Counted from the stretch's first letter, positions 18,117 through 27,790 are shown. The stretch: 64,000 nucleotides of DNA from Candidatus Bathyarchaeota archaeon (GCA_018396535.1 JAGTQC010000006.1:1-64000), one strand, 5' to 3'. Numbers and translations are program-made. Notes: generated by a model from the sequence alone, not told the origin.

Positions 18117-18697
18117 ATCAAACGGTACTTTTTAATAAATCGTAGCAAATTAAGCATTACTTCCCTACCACAAATACCGTCATCTACATTTCAGCATTGA
18201 TAGTTTACCATAACCATTTATCTTAAATCAAAATAACATACGAATAGGCTTAATCGAAAGATTGAAAGTTCAAACATGATTAGGAGGTATAGCTGCTGGA
18301 TTGAATACAATCCATTACTTTCTACACATAGGTTAGTAAAATCTATGAACTACGTAATCTTCCAATCTAAACCTAGGATCCACCAGAATCTTCTGCAACT
18401 TCAAGTATCGTCGGAACCATATTTATGTGTGATACAGGATGGTAGAATATGCTATTCCTAGACATACTGTCAAACAATCTTACGATTAATAGTATCCTCT
18501 TAATCCTCTCATACATTGCCTGCCTTAGGGATAAATCCATGAGCTCAACCTTTCCCCACCATCCTCGTATTTACGCTTATAGATGATAGGTATCATGCAA
18601 CCTATTTTATGGTATATCAACCTGTCATATCATGATTGAAATAAAAGATAGGAGGTACTGTTGTATAGTCTCAGCTAGTATCGAACTACTATATCCA
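18117..18697. other. Intergenic stretch without a recognisable gene
   Basis: These 580 bp lie between the sulfatase start and the beta-propeller gene's stop. Short open frames exist, including 61 codons on the plus strand at 18276-18461 and a minus-strand piece reading SLRQAMYERIKRILL, but none looks like a complete gene. The second could be a decay remnant. I see no RNA gene or repeat here. It should contain the promoter of the sulfatase gene. Confidence 0.4.
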
Positions 18698-20614
18698 TCA
18701 TACATCTAGTGTAGCTACTTCGTTTAGGTTACTCAAACTATTCATTTTAATTCTTCCATCAGATATCGTATATAATAGATCGTCTATGTATATAGCTCTG
18801 TTTATGAAGAACTCACTATACATCCATAACCCCCCATCCTTCTTGCCGTCAGGTTTAACGTTATCGATATGTGTTACCTTGCCTATACAGTCTATACCTT
18901 TATCAGATATCTTCAACACGTATACACCCTGCCATACAGGCTCCCCATATGCATATGGTGGAGGAACCCCACCGTATAGTTCTAGATTTATCTTCGCTTC
19001 TAAGATAGGCAGTACTATCATGCTATTCCTATAGTCTACGAGTAGAGCTTTATGATCCCTCAATACTGGCGTATCCGTCCCTCTATCACCTATTACATAC
19101 TTACCAGCCTCCATAGGATTTGATACATTCCTAACATCGAATAGCGATATCTTAACACCTTGATACCAAGCGAAATCCCCCTCCTCAGCTTCTACCGTCT
19201 CCTTACCTATACCGATCAGATAGCCTTCACCATATGGGTGTAGGTAATCTGAGTAGCCCGGTATCTTTAGGTATCCTAGAACTCTAGGATTAGCTGGATC
19301 TGATAGATCTATCACGAATAGAGGGTCGACCTTCTTGAAGGTTACTAGATAGCATCTATCTTCTATAAATCTAGCTGAATGCATATTCTCACCTGGAGCT
19401 AAACCTTCCAGTCTCCCTACGATACTCATATCTTCTACCTTGGCTACATATACGTTAGTGGAGAGTTCGATCCTACCTATACTCGGCCGTGCCATGATCC
19501 TAACGATGCTCTGAGTGGATGTAGCTACTCTAAAATAGCCGTTATATTCATCCATAGAAAATTGGTTTAAGACTATACCTGGGACTTCTAAGAAGGCTTT
19601 CGCTTCGAGTTTAAGTCCATTCATAGCTATCCTATAGATGGATGAAGAAGCTTCCTCACCCCATTTAGGTATAGCTAGGTATATGTTCTCTCTCGAGACG
19701 TATACAGCTCCAGCATAGCCTACGAGGAGGCTCTTAACGCTATACTCGCCCCTATCTATGTTTACCGCTAATATATTTGTGTAAGAGTATGGACCCATAC
19801 TATCTTCAACATAAATTATATTCCCCGGATCTACCTGAATACATACATTACCTACTTCGAGCTTAGGTATAGCTACCTCATCGTTAGGTCTGTATACCTG
19901 CTGCGTCGTGAATACGTACACATAGTTTCCTATCATCCTCGAAGATACATAGCTCCCATCTATCCTGAAGCTCGATAGAATCTTGATATCCCTTAGATCT
20001 TTCAGATCATATACTGTAACCTCTGTCACGGTCTCCTCCCATATGATCGAATATACATTACCTACCGTCGATCTCCCATAGATACCAGTTTCCTTACTAC
20101 TATTAACTATTCTTTCTATGATCCTAGCATTCGATGATATAACTACTATTCTATTCGGAGCTATGAATAGACCTTGTGGAGATCCGTTCGTTTTAATCTT
20201 AGCTTCGATCCTAGCTTCCTCAGGTGGATAAGCTCTAACTATAACTATACTCCCCTTACATATCGCGTATATATATCTTCCATCAGTCTTAACGATATCT
20301 GCTTCATCCACACCTTCAACTTGGACATTAGTAGTAGAGTATTCGACTGCAGGTTTAAGAGCATAGGCTTTAGCAGTAAAGGCTTCTAGCAAAACTCCGC
20401 CGCGTAGTGTGTAGAAGATTGTTTCGACGCTTCTCTTAGCCCTTATATACTCTTCCAGTTCTCTATACGATCTGAAGCTTCTAAGTATACTAGATATATG
20501 CTCGCTAGTCAGATTCTCCGCGATACTTTCATAGTACATAAATGCATAGATCGTCTGCAAGAGTGTAGCAGCTACTGTTATAGCTACTAGTGTTAAGGCT
20601 AGCTTTCCATTCAT
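18698..20614 (-). CDS. Secreted beta-propeller domain protein (WD40-distant, archaeal type)
   Basis: The 638-residue protein has an N-terminal signal or anchor helix (LALTLVAITVAATLLQTIYAF). A helical stretch leads to STTNVQVEGVDEADIVKTDG, the hallmark opening of the secreted 'beta-propeller distantly related to WD-40' family (Beta_propel). Propeller strands follow, including YVYVFTTQQVY, EDRCYLVTFKK and YGEGYLIGIGKE. Such proteins are probably extracellular binding or scaffold proteins, but their role is unknown. It is transcribed alone and diverges from an amidohydrolase gene. Confidence 0.85.
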   Translation of the reverse strand: MNGKLALTLVAITVAATLLQTIYAFMYYESIAENLTSEHISSILRSFRSYRELEEYIRAKRSVETIFYTLRGGVLLEAFTAKAYALKPAVEYSTTNVQVEGVDEADIVKTDGRYIYAICKGSIVIVRAYPPEEARIEAKIKTNGSPQGLFIAPNRIVVISSNARIIERIVNSSKETGIYGRSTVGNVYSIIWEETVTEVTVYDLKDLRDIKILSSFRIDGSYVSSRMIGNYVYVFTTQQVYRPNDEVAIPKLEVGNVCIQVDPGNIIYVEDSMGPYSYTNILAVNIDRGEYSVKSLLVGYAGAVYVSRENIYLAIPKWGEEASSSIYRIAMNGLKLEAKAFLEVPGIVLNQFSMDEYNGYFRVATSTQSIVRIMARPSIGRIELSTNVYVAKVEDMSIVGRLEGLAPGENMHSARFIEDRCYLVTFKKVDPLFVIDLSDPANPRVLGYLKIPGYSDYLHPYGEGYLIGIGKETVEAEEGDFAWYQGVKISLFDVRNVSNPMEAGKYVIGDRGTDTPVLRDHKALLVDYRNSMIVLPILEAKINLELYGGVPPPYAYGEPVWQGVYVLKISDKGIDCIGKVTHIDNVKPDGKKDGGLWMYSEFFINRAIYIDDLLYTISDGRIKMNSLSNLNEVATLDV

Positions 20615-20712
20615 AGCGCTCGATACTATAGTATGGGTGTCCTAGTATATCGCTCTAACTTTTCGATTTATATTTCTATAAGTTTGAATTAGTATACTAG
20701 GGTGTTTATGAG

Positions 20713-21453
20713 TTGCTGATAATAGATGCTCATATGCATATAGAGTATGAGGATCCAGACCTGATATATACTATGGAGATCGAAGCTGGTGTGGATAGAG
20801 CTATAATATGGTCTATATGGAATCCATCTAGAGAATCGAACGATCTAACGTTAAAAGCCTACGAAAAGCATCCTGGATTCTTTATCCCATTCGGTCATGT
20901 GAGACCTTCAGATCCATATTGGAGAATGGAGCTTAAAAGGATAGTCGAGGATCTAGGATGGAGGGGGTTGAAGCTGCATCTAGGCGAGTTTACAGTCGGT
21001 CATGTTCAGAGGATTAGCGATCTATCCTATAGATACTTTAGAGGTGTAGATGTAGAAGCTTTATTCGAAGTAGTAGGTGAAGCTCAAGACTACGGTCTAG
21101 TAGTAGTCGTAGATGTATCTGGTAGGTATGATATAGCTGAGGAGTTAGTTAAACAGTTTAAGAAGAGGCCTATAATAATACCTCATCTCGGTGGGGATTC
21201 ACGATTATTGGAGAGCTTCTGTAAACTTGCTAGATCCTATGAGCATGTATATCTAGATACATCTTTTATACATGTATATAGGATTCTATCTGAAGCTGTA
21301 GTCTTAGCTGGAGCGGATAAGCTTATATGGGGTTCAGATGGTTATTGGATGCATCCGCTAGTAGAATTTACGAAGATACGAGTGTTGAAGCTTAAGAAGG
21401 AGGATGAAGAAAAGATATTAGGAGGGAATATATCGAAGATTCTCGAAGGCTAG
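20713..21453 (+). CDS. Amidohydrolase family protein (Amidohydro_2-like)
   Basis: This protein of about 246 residues is a metal-dependent TIM barrel. It starts at TTG 20713 with LIIDAHMHIEY, the H-x-H metal motif at strand 1. It continues with GWRGLKLHLGEF, PIIIPHLGGDSRLLESFC and DKLIWGSDGYWMHP, whose Asp is the usual final ligand. The family includes decarboxylases and hydrolases of cyclic acids, and the substrate is not evident. Its 3' end overlaps the adenine deaminase stop by 4 bp on the opposite strand. A related protein is at 35176. Confidence 0.8.
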   Translation: MLIIDAHMHIEYEDPDLIYTMEIEAGVDRAIIWSIWNPSRESNDLTLKAYEKHPGFFIPFGHVRPSDPYWRMELKRIVEDLGWRGLKLHLGEFTVGHVQRISDLSYRYFRGVDVEALFEVVGEAQDYGLVVVVDVSGRYDIAEELVKQFKKRPIIIPHLGGDSRLLESFCKLARSYEHVYLDTSFIHVYRILSEAVVLAGADKLIWGSDGYWMHPLVEFTKIRVLKLKKEDEEKILGGNISKILEG

Positions 21454-23204
21454 ACTACGTATCTCACGATAATGTTTAACAACTCTCCTCTATCTACATC
21501 ATATATCCCTTTATCTGTTATTCTAGCGTGAGGTATAACTGGTAGGGCTAGTAGCGATATCATCGGTATCGGGTATGGATCTATTATACCTAAGCTATAT
21601 TCAGCTTCCCTGAATTTACGTAGCTCGTTAGCTACTATGGATAGAGGCTCATCCGACATGAGTCCTGCTATAGGTAGTCTAACCATAGCTAAAATCTCTC
21701 CATCTCTAACGGCTATATATCCACCCTGGATCTCTCTAAGCTTATCTACCGCGAATACTATATCATCTAGCTTCCTTCCTGCAACCACTATATTATGAGA
21801 ATCGTGTGCTACGGTAGATGCTATTGCCCCCTCTCTTAAACCTAGTCCATCTACAAACCCTACGGTTAACCCCCCACTCCTTCCATGTCTCTCCACTACG
21901 GCTATATACGCATATCTTCCAGGATCGACTACCCCATACTCAACCCTGAGCTTATCTATGAATATCTCTGTCTCCAATCCTTTAACTCTTAATATCCTAG
22001 CTTCTGCATAGCCATCTATAATCGGAGCTTTAATCTTAAAGTCGTCGATAGTGAGTTTACCGATCTTAACAGTGTTCAATGCATCGCTAGGCAACGACCT
22101 AGACTCTATAGGTACTATAAGTCTTCCATCATCTACTATAAGTCTTCCATCGGTATAAACCATCTTAACCTTAAACTTCTCTAAATCCTCTAATACAACT
22201 ATATCTGCTATCCTACCTGGAGCGATAGCTCCTAGATCTTCTAATCTAAGATGGGATGCAGGTCTAATCGTAGCAGCTTGTATAGCTTCTACAGGATCTA
22301 GACCTAGCTCTATAGCTCTACGTATGAGAGCATCCATATGCCCTTCAAATTCAAGTATATCCGGCGGCGTATCATCTGTAGCTAGTAGTAGCCTACTCCT
22401 ATCTGGTATACGTTTGAATCCTTCTACGAACCCCCTAGATTCTAGTAGGTATCGTCGAATCTTAACGTATAACCCTCGTCTAACCTTCTCTAATGCCTCC
22501 TCGAACGAGAATACTTCGTGATCGGCGCTTATACCCGTAGATATGTATCCATCTAGTAGTCTACCGGATAGTAGAGGTGCATGTCCATCTATAACTTTAC
22601 CATACGCTCTCCCAACCTTAACTATATCTACAATCCTTCTATCTAGCTTTAGTAAGCCTAGGTAATCCATAACCTCCCCTAATCCTATAGCATAACCTTC
22701 ACGTAGCATGGAAGCTATATCTCCAGCATATACTTCAGCACCAGCCGTCTCTACACCTATAACCGATGGTATACATGTAGGTATCCAGAGGTATACCTTT
22801 AAGGGTAGGCTACGACTGAGTTCAGCCATAATCTCTACTCCACGAGTACCTAGGACGTTAGCTATCTCGTGTGGATCAGCCGCTATACATGTAACACCCC
22901 TAGGTAGGATAGCTTCAGCTAGCCTTCTAGGTGTAACCATGCTACTCTCTACATGTATATGGGAGTCTATGAAGCCTGGCGATACATACCTCCCTTTAAG
23001 ATCTATACGCTCTACAGCTCTAACATCCTCTACGATCTTCTCCGCTATGTATGCTATCCTATCCTTGTAGACTCCTATAGAAGCTTCATGAATCTCGCCT
23101 GTCAATACGTTGATTAAACGACAGTTTTCCAGTAGTAGCGTAGCATTCCTCTCACCTCTACATACCTCTATAAGTTCTTCTATGGTAGCCTTCCAGTAGC
23201 TCAT
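21450..23204 (-). CDS. ade: Adenine deaminase
   Basis: This is a full-length adenine deaminase of 584 residues that converts adenine to hypoxanthine in purine salvage. Features in order: urease-like beta strands (LLENCRLINVLTGEIHEASIG), SPGFIDSHIHVESSMVTP with metal-binding His, GEVMDYLGLL, GHAPLLSGRLL, STGISADHEV, LLATDDTPPDIL, then IAPGRIADIVVLEDLE. The C-terminal domain carries AHDSHNIVVAGRK, typical of the family. It is upstream-linked to the HD gene on the same strand (27-bp gap). Confidence 0.93.
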   Translation of the reverse strand: MSYWKATIEELIEVCRGERNATLLLENCRLINVLTGEIHEASIGVYKDRIAYIAEKIVEDVRAVERIDLKGRYVSPGFIDSHIHVESSMVTPRRLAEAILPRGVTCIAADPHEIANVLGTRGVEIMAELSRSLPLKVYLWIPTCIPSVIGVETAGAEVYAGDIASMLREGYAIGLGEVMDYLGLLKLDRRIVDIVKVGRAYGKVIDGHAPLLSGRLLDGYISTGISADHEVFSFEEALEKVRRGLYVKIRRYLLESRGFVEGFKRIPDRSRLLLATDDTPPDILEFEGHMDALIRRAIELGLDPVEAIQAATIRPASHLRLEDLGAIAPGRIADIVVLEDLEKFKVKMVYTDGRLIVDDGRLIVPIESRSLPSDALNTVKIGKLTIDDFKIKAPIIDGYAEARILRVKGLETEIFIDKLRVEYGVVDPGRYAYIAVVERHGRSGGLTVGFVDGLGLREGAIASTVAHDSHNIVVAGRKLDDIVFAVDKLREIQGGYIAVRDGEILAMVRLPIAGLMSDEPLSIVANELRKFREAEYSLGIIDPYPIPMISLLALPVIPHARITDKGIYDVDRGELLNIIVRYVV

Positions 23205-23231
23205 GTAAACCGCCTCTGGGATTGTCTAACC

Positions 23232-23816
23232 CTATAATCCTAACTCTCCAGCTATATTTTTCATAGATTGAAGCGATATATCAATAAATTCTTCGAGCTT
23301 TAATCCTAGTTTTTCACAGAAGAGTATACGGCTCCTATCAACCCCACGAGCAAAATCCTTAGATTTAAACTTACTCATAACACTATTAACTTTAACTTCC
23401 TCTAACTTTTTATGCGGCATAACTAAGGCTACAGCTACTATCAAACCTGATATAGCGTCTGCAGCTATGAGAGCTTTACTAAGCCTACTATCTGGATTTA
23501 CACCTGTATGCTCATAGTTATGTGCTTTTATAGCTTCTAGAGCTTCCTGTGGAAGTATACCTTCAAGAATCCTAGAAGATTCCAATCCATGTCTATCCAA
23601 GTCTCCTCTAACGATCGTATAGTCTATATCGTGTAGGAGTCCTGTTAACCCCCATAAATCCTCATCTTCACCTAGACGGCTAGCTAACCCCCTCATAACA
23701 GCTTCGACAGCTATCATATGCTTAATGTATCGCTCATCAGATACGTAGCGTCTTAGTAGACTGATAGCTTCTCCTCTACTTATTATAGGCTTGCTCACTC
23801 CACAGGTATCCTCCAT
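23232..23816 (-). CDS. HD domain protein (metal-dependent phosphohydrolase-like)
   Basis: The 194-residue protein has an HDIG-type domain. The first His is in KHMIAVEAVMRGLA, the HD pair is in LLHDIDYTIVRGDLDRHG, and further metal ligands lie in IKAHNYEHTG and AADAISGLI. Archaeal small HD proteins of this size hydrolyse phosphoesters, often of nucleotides, but the substrate is not known. The start overlaps the 3' end of the Hsp20 gene by 22 bp. A purine-related role is only suggested by the adjacent adenine deaminase gene. Confidence 0.8.
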   Translation of the reverse strand: MEDTCGVSKPIISRGEAISLLRRYVSDERYIKHMIAVEAVMRGLASRLGEDEDLWGLTGLLHDIDYTIVRGDLDRHGLESSRILEGILPQEALEAIKAHNYEHTGVNPDSRLSKALIAADAISGLIVAVALVMPHKKLEEVKVNSVMSKFKSKDFARGVDRSRILFCEKLGLKLEEFIDISLQSMKNIAGELGL

Positions 23817-24217
23817 CTGGTAGTAGGTTTAGCTTTACGTATGGTTATAGAGAGTATCCCATCACAGTACGATGCTTTAACACCCTCTGCTACTATATCC
23901 GATGGTACCTCTATCCTCCTGTAGAACCCCCTTCCACCCCTTTCCCTCACTATGTATTTACGCTTCCCCTCTTCAGAAGGGTATTCAGCTTTAACTTCTA
24001 CTATTCTCCCCTCGACTCGAATATCTATCTTATCCTTGGGTATGCCAGGCATTTCTAATCTAATTACGTATCCCTCATCCGTATCCTCTATGTCGGTTAA
24101 AGCTCTGCGATAACCCTCCTCTGTATATAGGAATCTATCTGCTACATTCCTAAAGGCTCTCTCGATCTCCTTTCTAACCTCTTCGCTTATCCGGCTTATC
24201 TCATCGAATATGGACAT
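23795..24217 (-). CDS. Small heat-shock protein (Hsp20/alpha-crystallin)
   Basis: The 140-residue protein has a helical N-terminus (IFDEISRISEEVRKEIERAF). An alpha-crystallin domain follows (YVIRLEMPGIPKDKIDIRVEGRIVEVKAEYP... GGRGFYRRIEVPSDIV... ASYCDGILSITIRKA). It is a chaperone that forms oligomers and holds unfolding proteins. The usual C-terminal I-x-I/V anchor is weak (RWRIPVE). It is the first gene of the Hsp20-HD-ade run and diverges from the membrane protein gene at 24385. A second Hsp20 lies at 43275. Confidence 0.92.
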   Translation of the reverse strand: MSIFDEISRISEEVRKEIERAFRNVADRFLYTEEGYRRALTDIEDTDEGYVIRLEMPGIPKDKIDIRVEGRIVEVKAEYPSEEGKRKYIVRERGGRGFYRRIEVPSDIVAEGVKASYCDGILSITIRKAKPTTRWRIPVE

Positions 24218-24384
24218 AGCTGGAGACGCCTCAGAGTATTTCAGTCATAGCTAGTGATACATAAAGATTGATATGCCAAGGAGTCTGCACTCTAGTTTCT
24301 GATAATCTATATATATCTATGTATCGAATTTTCATCTATATAGATAATCTTATCTTTCAGTCTATTATCCTAAATTTACTTTCC

Positions 24385-25107
24385 GTGAAGAATAGATCTC
24401 TAAAGATTATGGCGGTAGCCGTAAACGCTTCACTCTACGCAGTTCTAGGCTATTTCACATACTTTGGCATATTCGTTGGAGGTGTTAGATTCTGGCCTGC
24501 AGTGATAGTTCCAGGCGTATTCTCTTTAGTATTCGATTGTGTAGTCGGAGGTTTAGGTGCTGCTATAGGTATATTCGTAAGTGATGTTATAATCCATGGG
24601 GATCCGTTTCTAAGCTTAACCGTGGGTGTACCAGCTAACTTTATAGGATTTTATATAATCGGGAGATTTGCATCTTCAAGATCTAGGAGTGGTATACTTC
24701 TAGGTGTGATAGCATTCCCTATAGCTCTATCTATACTGATGATCTCGCTCTACGTATACGGGTTAACCGATATTTCATCCTCGATTACTGGTATAGCGTT
24801 GAGTTTAGCCTGCCCAGCTACATATTTCCTAGCTTCTAGATATCTTAGGGGATGGGAGAACTATATACTAGCGGCTATAGCAGGTTTGGGTGTAGGTAGT
24901 TTAATTATAGGGTTAGGTGTATGGGGGTATAGTCAGTTATTCGTTATGCCTAAGATACTAGGTATAAATGCTCCTCTACCACTGTATATGAGTATAGTAA
25001 TAACGGCTTGGACATTCCTATCCGAGATACCATTCCTTATATTTCTAGTTCCTCCTATAGTTAAAGCTGTGGGTAGGGTTTTCCCATGGCTAGGTGTTGC
25101 TAGATGA
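24385..25107 (+). CDS. ECF transporter S-component-like membrane protein
   Basis: The protein is hydrophobic throughout with about six helices. It has the S-component look: a basic start (KNRSLKIM), a first helix AVNASLYAVLGYFTYFG, then GGVRFWPAVIVPGVFSLVFD and GLGAAIGIFVSDVIIHG. GTG at 24385 was chosen to keep the basic N-terminus. ATG at 24409 is possible, and the frame stays open to 24268. ECF S-components bind a vitamin and use a shared energising module, not seen in this window. Its stop overlaps the start of the pantothenate-kinase-like gene (ATGA), so pantothenate or a pantothenate derivative is a reasonable inferred cargo. Confidence 0.7.
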   Translation: MKNRSLKIMAVAVNASLYAVLGYFTYFGIFVGGVRFWPAVIVPGVFSLVFDCVVGGLGAAIGIFVSDVIIHGDPFLSLTVGVPANFIGFYIIGRFASSRSRSGILLGVIAFPIALSILMISLYVYGLTDISSSITGIALSLACPATYFLASRYLRGWENYILAAIAGLGVGSLIIGLGVWGYSQLFVMPKILGINAPLPLYMSIVITAWTFLSEIPFLIFLVPPIVKAVGRVFPWLGVAR

Positions 25108-25937
25108 AGCTGTATCTAGGGGTTGATATAGGTAGTAGTATAACTAAGGCTGTAGCAGTAGAGGATGGTGTTATAGTAGGGTTTACATCGATTACTACGA
25201 TGGATCCTATAGCTGCAGCTTCAGGTGCGGTAGGTAAGCTCCTAGCTGAACATAGGTATAGACTTGAGGATATAGTGAGTATAGCTGTTACAGGTGGTGG
25301 AGCTAGATTCTTGAAGGTTAGAGAGTTATTCGGGATACCTTTAGTACTTGTGGATGAGGTGGAGGCTATAGGTCTCGGTGGTATAGCGCTTACAGGTAAG
25401 GGGAGGGCTCTAGTTGTTAGTATGGGTACTGGTACCGCTATGGTTGTAGTAGAGGATTACGGTAGGAGTATAAGGCATATAGGTGGTACAGGTGTAGGTG
25501 GGGGAACCCTCCTAGGTTTGGGTAGGTTACTCTTGAATAAGCATAGTGTGGAAGTATTGGAGAATCTAGCTGAGAGGGGTGATCCGAGTAGAGTCGATCT
25601 TACAGTCTTCGATATAGCTGGGGGACCTGTAGGCGTAGTACCAGGTGAAGCTACGGCTTCGAATTTCGGTAAGATAAGTGATGAAGCTAGGGATGAAGAT
25701 ATAGCTGCAGCTCTATTCAACCTTATAGGGCAGGTTGTAGGTGTTTTAGCAGTATTTGCTTCAAAAGCGTACGGTATGGAGAGGGATATAGTAGCTGTAG
25801 GTAAGCTTGCATCATCTAAGCTTATCGTTAAAGCTATGAAGAGTGTAGCGTCGATATTCGGTGTAGAAATATACTTTCCAGATAATGGAGGGTATTGTAC
25901 AGCATTAGGTGCGGCTTATAAGTTAGCTAGACGGTAG
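25104..25937 (+). CDS. Type II pantothenate kinase-like protein (CoaW/fumble family)
   Basis: The 277-residue protein is an ASKHA-fold kinase. Aligned motifs are the phosphate-1 loop YLGVDIGSSITKAV, AVTGGGARFL, VDEVEAIGLGG with the likely catalytic Glu, SMGTGTAM, HIGGTGVGGGTLLGLGRLL, GDPSRVDLTVFDI, PGEATASNFGK and PDNGGYCTALGAAY. The order and wording match type II pantothenate kinases such as that of Staphylococcus. It would phosphorylate pantothenate or pantetheine. Most archaea use pantoate kinase instead, so a salvage role is likely. It is translationally coupled to the ECF-type gene upstream. BadF-type ATPases are a less likely alternative. Confidence 0.8.
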   Translation: MKLYLGVDIGSSITKAVAVEDGVIVGFTSITTMDPIAAASGAVGKLLAEHRYRLEDIVSIAVTGGGARFLKVRELFGIPLVLVDEVEAIGLGGIALTGKGRALVVSMGTGTAMVVVEDYGRSIRHIGGTGVGGGTLLGLGRLLLNKHSVEVLENLAERGDPSRVDLTVFDIAGGPVGVVPGEATASNFGKISDEARDEDIAAALFNLIGQVVGVLAVFASKAYGMERDIVAVGKLASSKLIVKAMKSVASIFGVEIYFPDNGGYCTALGAAYKLARR

Positions 25938-25994
25938 CTTCTATCCGAAATCTTTTTACACACCCCTCGATTCTAGGAGAGTTAGGGATAGAGT

Positions 25995-26156
25995 TTGAGT
26001 AGTGATACTGGGATAATATACGAGTGTGTGAGGTGTGGTCATAGGGTATCATCTGAAGAGCTTAAACTATACGATGATGTAAGGTGTAGTAGATGTGGTT
26101 ATAAGGTTTTGAAGAAGATTAGGCCGCCAATAGTTAAGAGAGTTAAGGCTGAGTAA
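25995..26156 (+). CDS. rpoP: DNA-directed RNA polymerase subunit Rpo12 (RpoP)
   Basis: This 53-residue protein has a zinc ribbon with C-x2-C-G (YECVRCGHR) and C-x2-C-G (VRCSRCGYKV). It ends in the basic tail KKIRPPIVKRVKAE, the hallmark C-terminus of Rpo12 that enters the RNA polymerase assembly platform. The start is TTG at 25995. A second open start upstream is not needed. It lies 57 bp after the pantothenate kinase gene and 125 bp before the MBL gene. Confidence 0.93.
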   Translation: MSSDTGIIYECVRCGHRVSSEELKLYDDVRCSRCGYKVLKKIRPPIVKRVKAE

Positions 26157-26281
26157 TTTAGTCTAGGGCTTCTAGGATGCATCTCTACTATCGGATATTA
26201 GGCTACTAGACGTATAGTCTCTATAATATGGGTGGTAGGCTCTCCATCGGTATAACCATCCGGTTGGGGATGGTGCATCCG

Positions 26282-27268
26282 ATGTCCATCCTAAAGATTG
26301 TTGATTACCGTGGAGGAGTCTTGGTAATGTATAGGTGTTTAGGTATTCTTCTAGATCCGTCAGTCTATCCGAGTTTAGGTAATCGTATCGAGTATTACGC
26401 GTTTATAAGTCATGCTCATACAGACCATTCTAGAGGTTTAAGTATATCATCGTTTAGGAGGTATGCTACTTACGAGACTATCGCTCTATGTAGAGCTAGA
26501 GGTCAGAGTGTAGGTGGGGTTTATAGTTTAAGGTATGGGGATACTGTATCCCTACCATATGGTGTATGTGTAGAAGTACTTAACGCTGGGCATATACTCG
26601 GTTCGGCTATGTTTAGGATCGAGACTCCTGAAGCGACCATACTATATACGGGTGATTTTAATACTGTTAGAAGCTTTACGGTCGAATCTGCTGATAAGGT
26701 TGAATGCGATATAGCTATCGTAGAATCGACTTATGGTTCTCCAAGCTTCATACTTCCACCTAGGGGTAGGGTATACATGGATCTTATATCATGGATAGTT
26801 AGATGTCTACACGACGGGTATACACCGGTAATTCAGACAGATGCATTGGGGAATAGTCAGGAGTTGAATATAGCGATTAATAAGCTTACGAATATCAGGG
26901 TTTATATACATCCACGTATAGCTAGGTATAATCGGGTATATGGGGAGTATGGCTGCCAGTTAGAGTATAGCGTATCTAGAGGCGAGGTTTCTGATGGGGT
27001 ATACATAGTTCCTAAGGATGTATCTCCGGGTAATCCTAGATCTAGGGTTGGCTTCGCATCAGGTTGGGCTTTAAGATTCTCTGATGATAGATACCCTATC
27101 CCGTTCTCCGATCACGCTGATTTCAAATCTATCGTAGAGTATGTAGAGGAGATAAAACCTAGGAGGGTGTATACGTTTCATGGAGGTATATACGATAGAG
27201 TGCTAGCGAAGGAGCTTAGGGATAGGATTAGCGTAGAAGCATCACCCCTACCAGACTATATCGAATAG
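26282..27268 (+). CDS. Metallo-beta-lactamase fold exonuclease-like protein (RNA 3'-end processing family)
   Basis: About 328 residues. The HxHxDH metal motif is SHAHTDHSRGL. It is followed by AGHILGSAMFRIE, LYTGDFNTVRS with a metal-binding Asp, AIVESTYG, and a late PFSDHADFKSIVEY then YTFHGG. This order matches archaeal MBL/beta-CASP-related nucleases annotated as mRNA 3'-end processing factor-like. The beta-CASP part is short. The frame opens at 26228. ATG 26282 was chosen because SILKIVDYRGGVLV is a plausible first strand, and ATG 26327 is a later option. Confidence 0.8.
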   Translation: MSILKIVDYRGGVLVMYRCLGILLDPSVYPSLGNRIEYYAFISHAHTDHSRGLSISSFRRYATYETIALCRARGQSVGGVYSLRYGDTVSLPYGVCVEVLNAGHILGSAMFRIETPEATILYTGDFNTVRSFTVESADKVECDIAIVESTYGSPSFILPPRGRVYMDLISWIVRCLHDGYTPVIQTDALGNSQELNIAINKLTNIRVYIHPRIARYNRVYGEYGCQLEYSVSRGEVSDGVYIVPKDVSPGNPRSRVGFASGWALRFSDDRYPIPFSDHADFKSIVEYVEEIKPRRVYTFHGGIYDRVLAKELRDRISVEASPLPDYIE

Positions 27269-27328
27269 ATTGCTTGGGAAACATATATCTCCACCACTAG
27301 ATAATCTAACGGTATTCGGTGTCGAGGA

Positions 27329-27733
27329 TTGAAGATATATCAGGAGATCGCTACATTCAAGACTAGAGGTGAAGGCGACTTCGTAGATATAACCGGTATA
27401 ATCGAATCCATCGTATCACGTTCTGGTATAAGGAATGGGTTGATAAACGTGTTTGCACCACATGCTACAGGTGTTATAGGAGTTACAGAGTATGATCCAA
27501 GCCTTCTAAAGGATATATGGGATATACTGAATACTTTGATACCTAAGAGTAGGGGTTATAGACACCCGGAGAATGCTCATTCGCATATAAGATCCCTACT
27601 CCTCTCGCCTTCGAAAACCTTTCCACTTATAGATGGGAGGATAGCGTTAGGAACTTGGCAAACGATATTCTTTATAGAAGTCGATACTACACCTAGGACT
27701 AGGAAGATAATAGTACAGGTGATAGGGGAATAG
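27329..27733 (+). CDS. YjbQ/UPF0047 family protein
   Basis: The 134-residue protein matches the YjbQ fold. Segments are EGDFVDITGIIESIV, GLINVFAPHATGVIGVTEYD, a His-rich YRHPENAHSHIRSLLL, then LALGTWQ-like GRIALGTWQTIFFIEVDTTPR. The conserved metal-binding His residues are present. Family members have been linked to a secondary thiamine-phosphate synthase activity, but the physiological role is not settled. The start is TTG at 27329, 60 bp after the MBL gene, so it may be the last gene of the rpoP-MBL unit. Confidence 0.92.
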   Translation: MKIYQEIATFKTRGEGDFVDITGIIESIVSRSGIRNGLINVFAPHATGVIGVTEYDPSLLKDIWDILNTLIPKSRGYRHPENAHSHIRSLLLSPSKTFPLIDGRIALGTWQTIFFIEVDTTPRTRKIIVQVIGE

Positions 27734-27790
27734 GAGGATAGGCTAGGTTAAGCATATCCTCTAGTCGAAGGTATTCTTTAGCTTACTGGT

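Noticed and set aside
18276-18461. 61-codon frame with an upstream AGGAGG-like sequence
   Set aside because: Composition and residue pattern do not look like a protein, and the purine-rich sequence lies inside the frame rather than before its start.
25457-25720. 87-codon minus-strand frame inside the pantothenate-kinase-like gene
   Set aside because: It is an antisense shadow of a strongly conserved kinase region.
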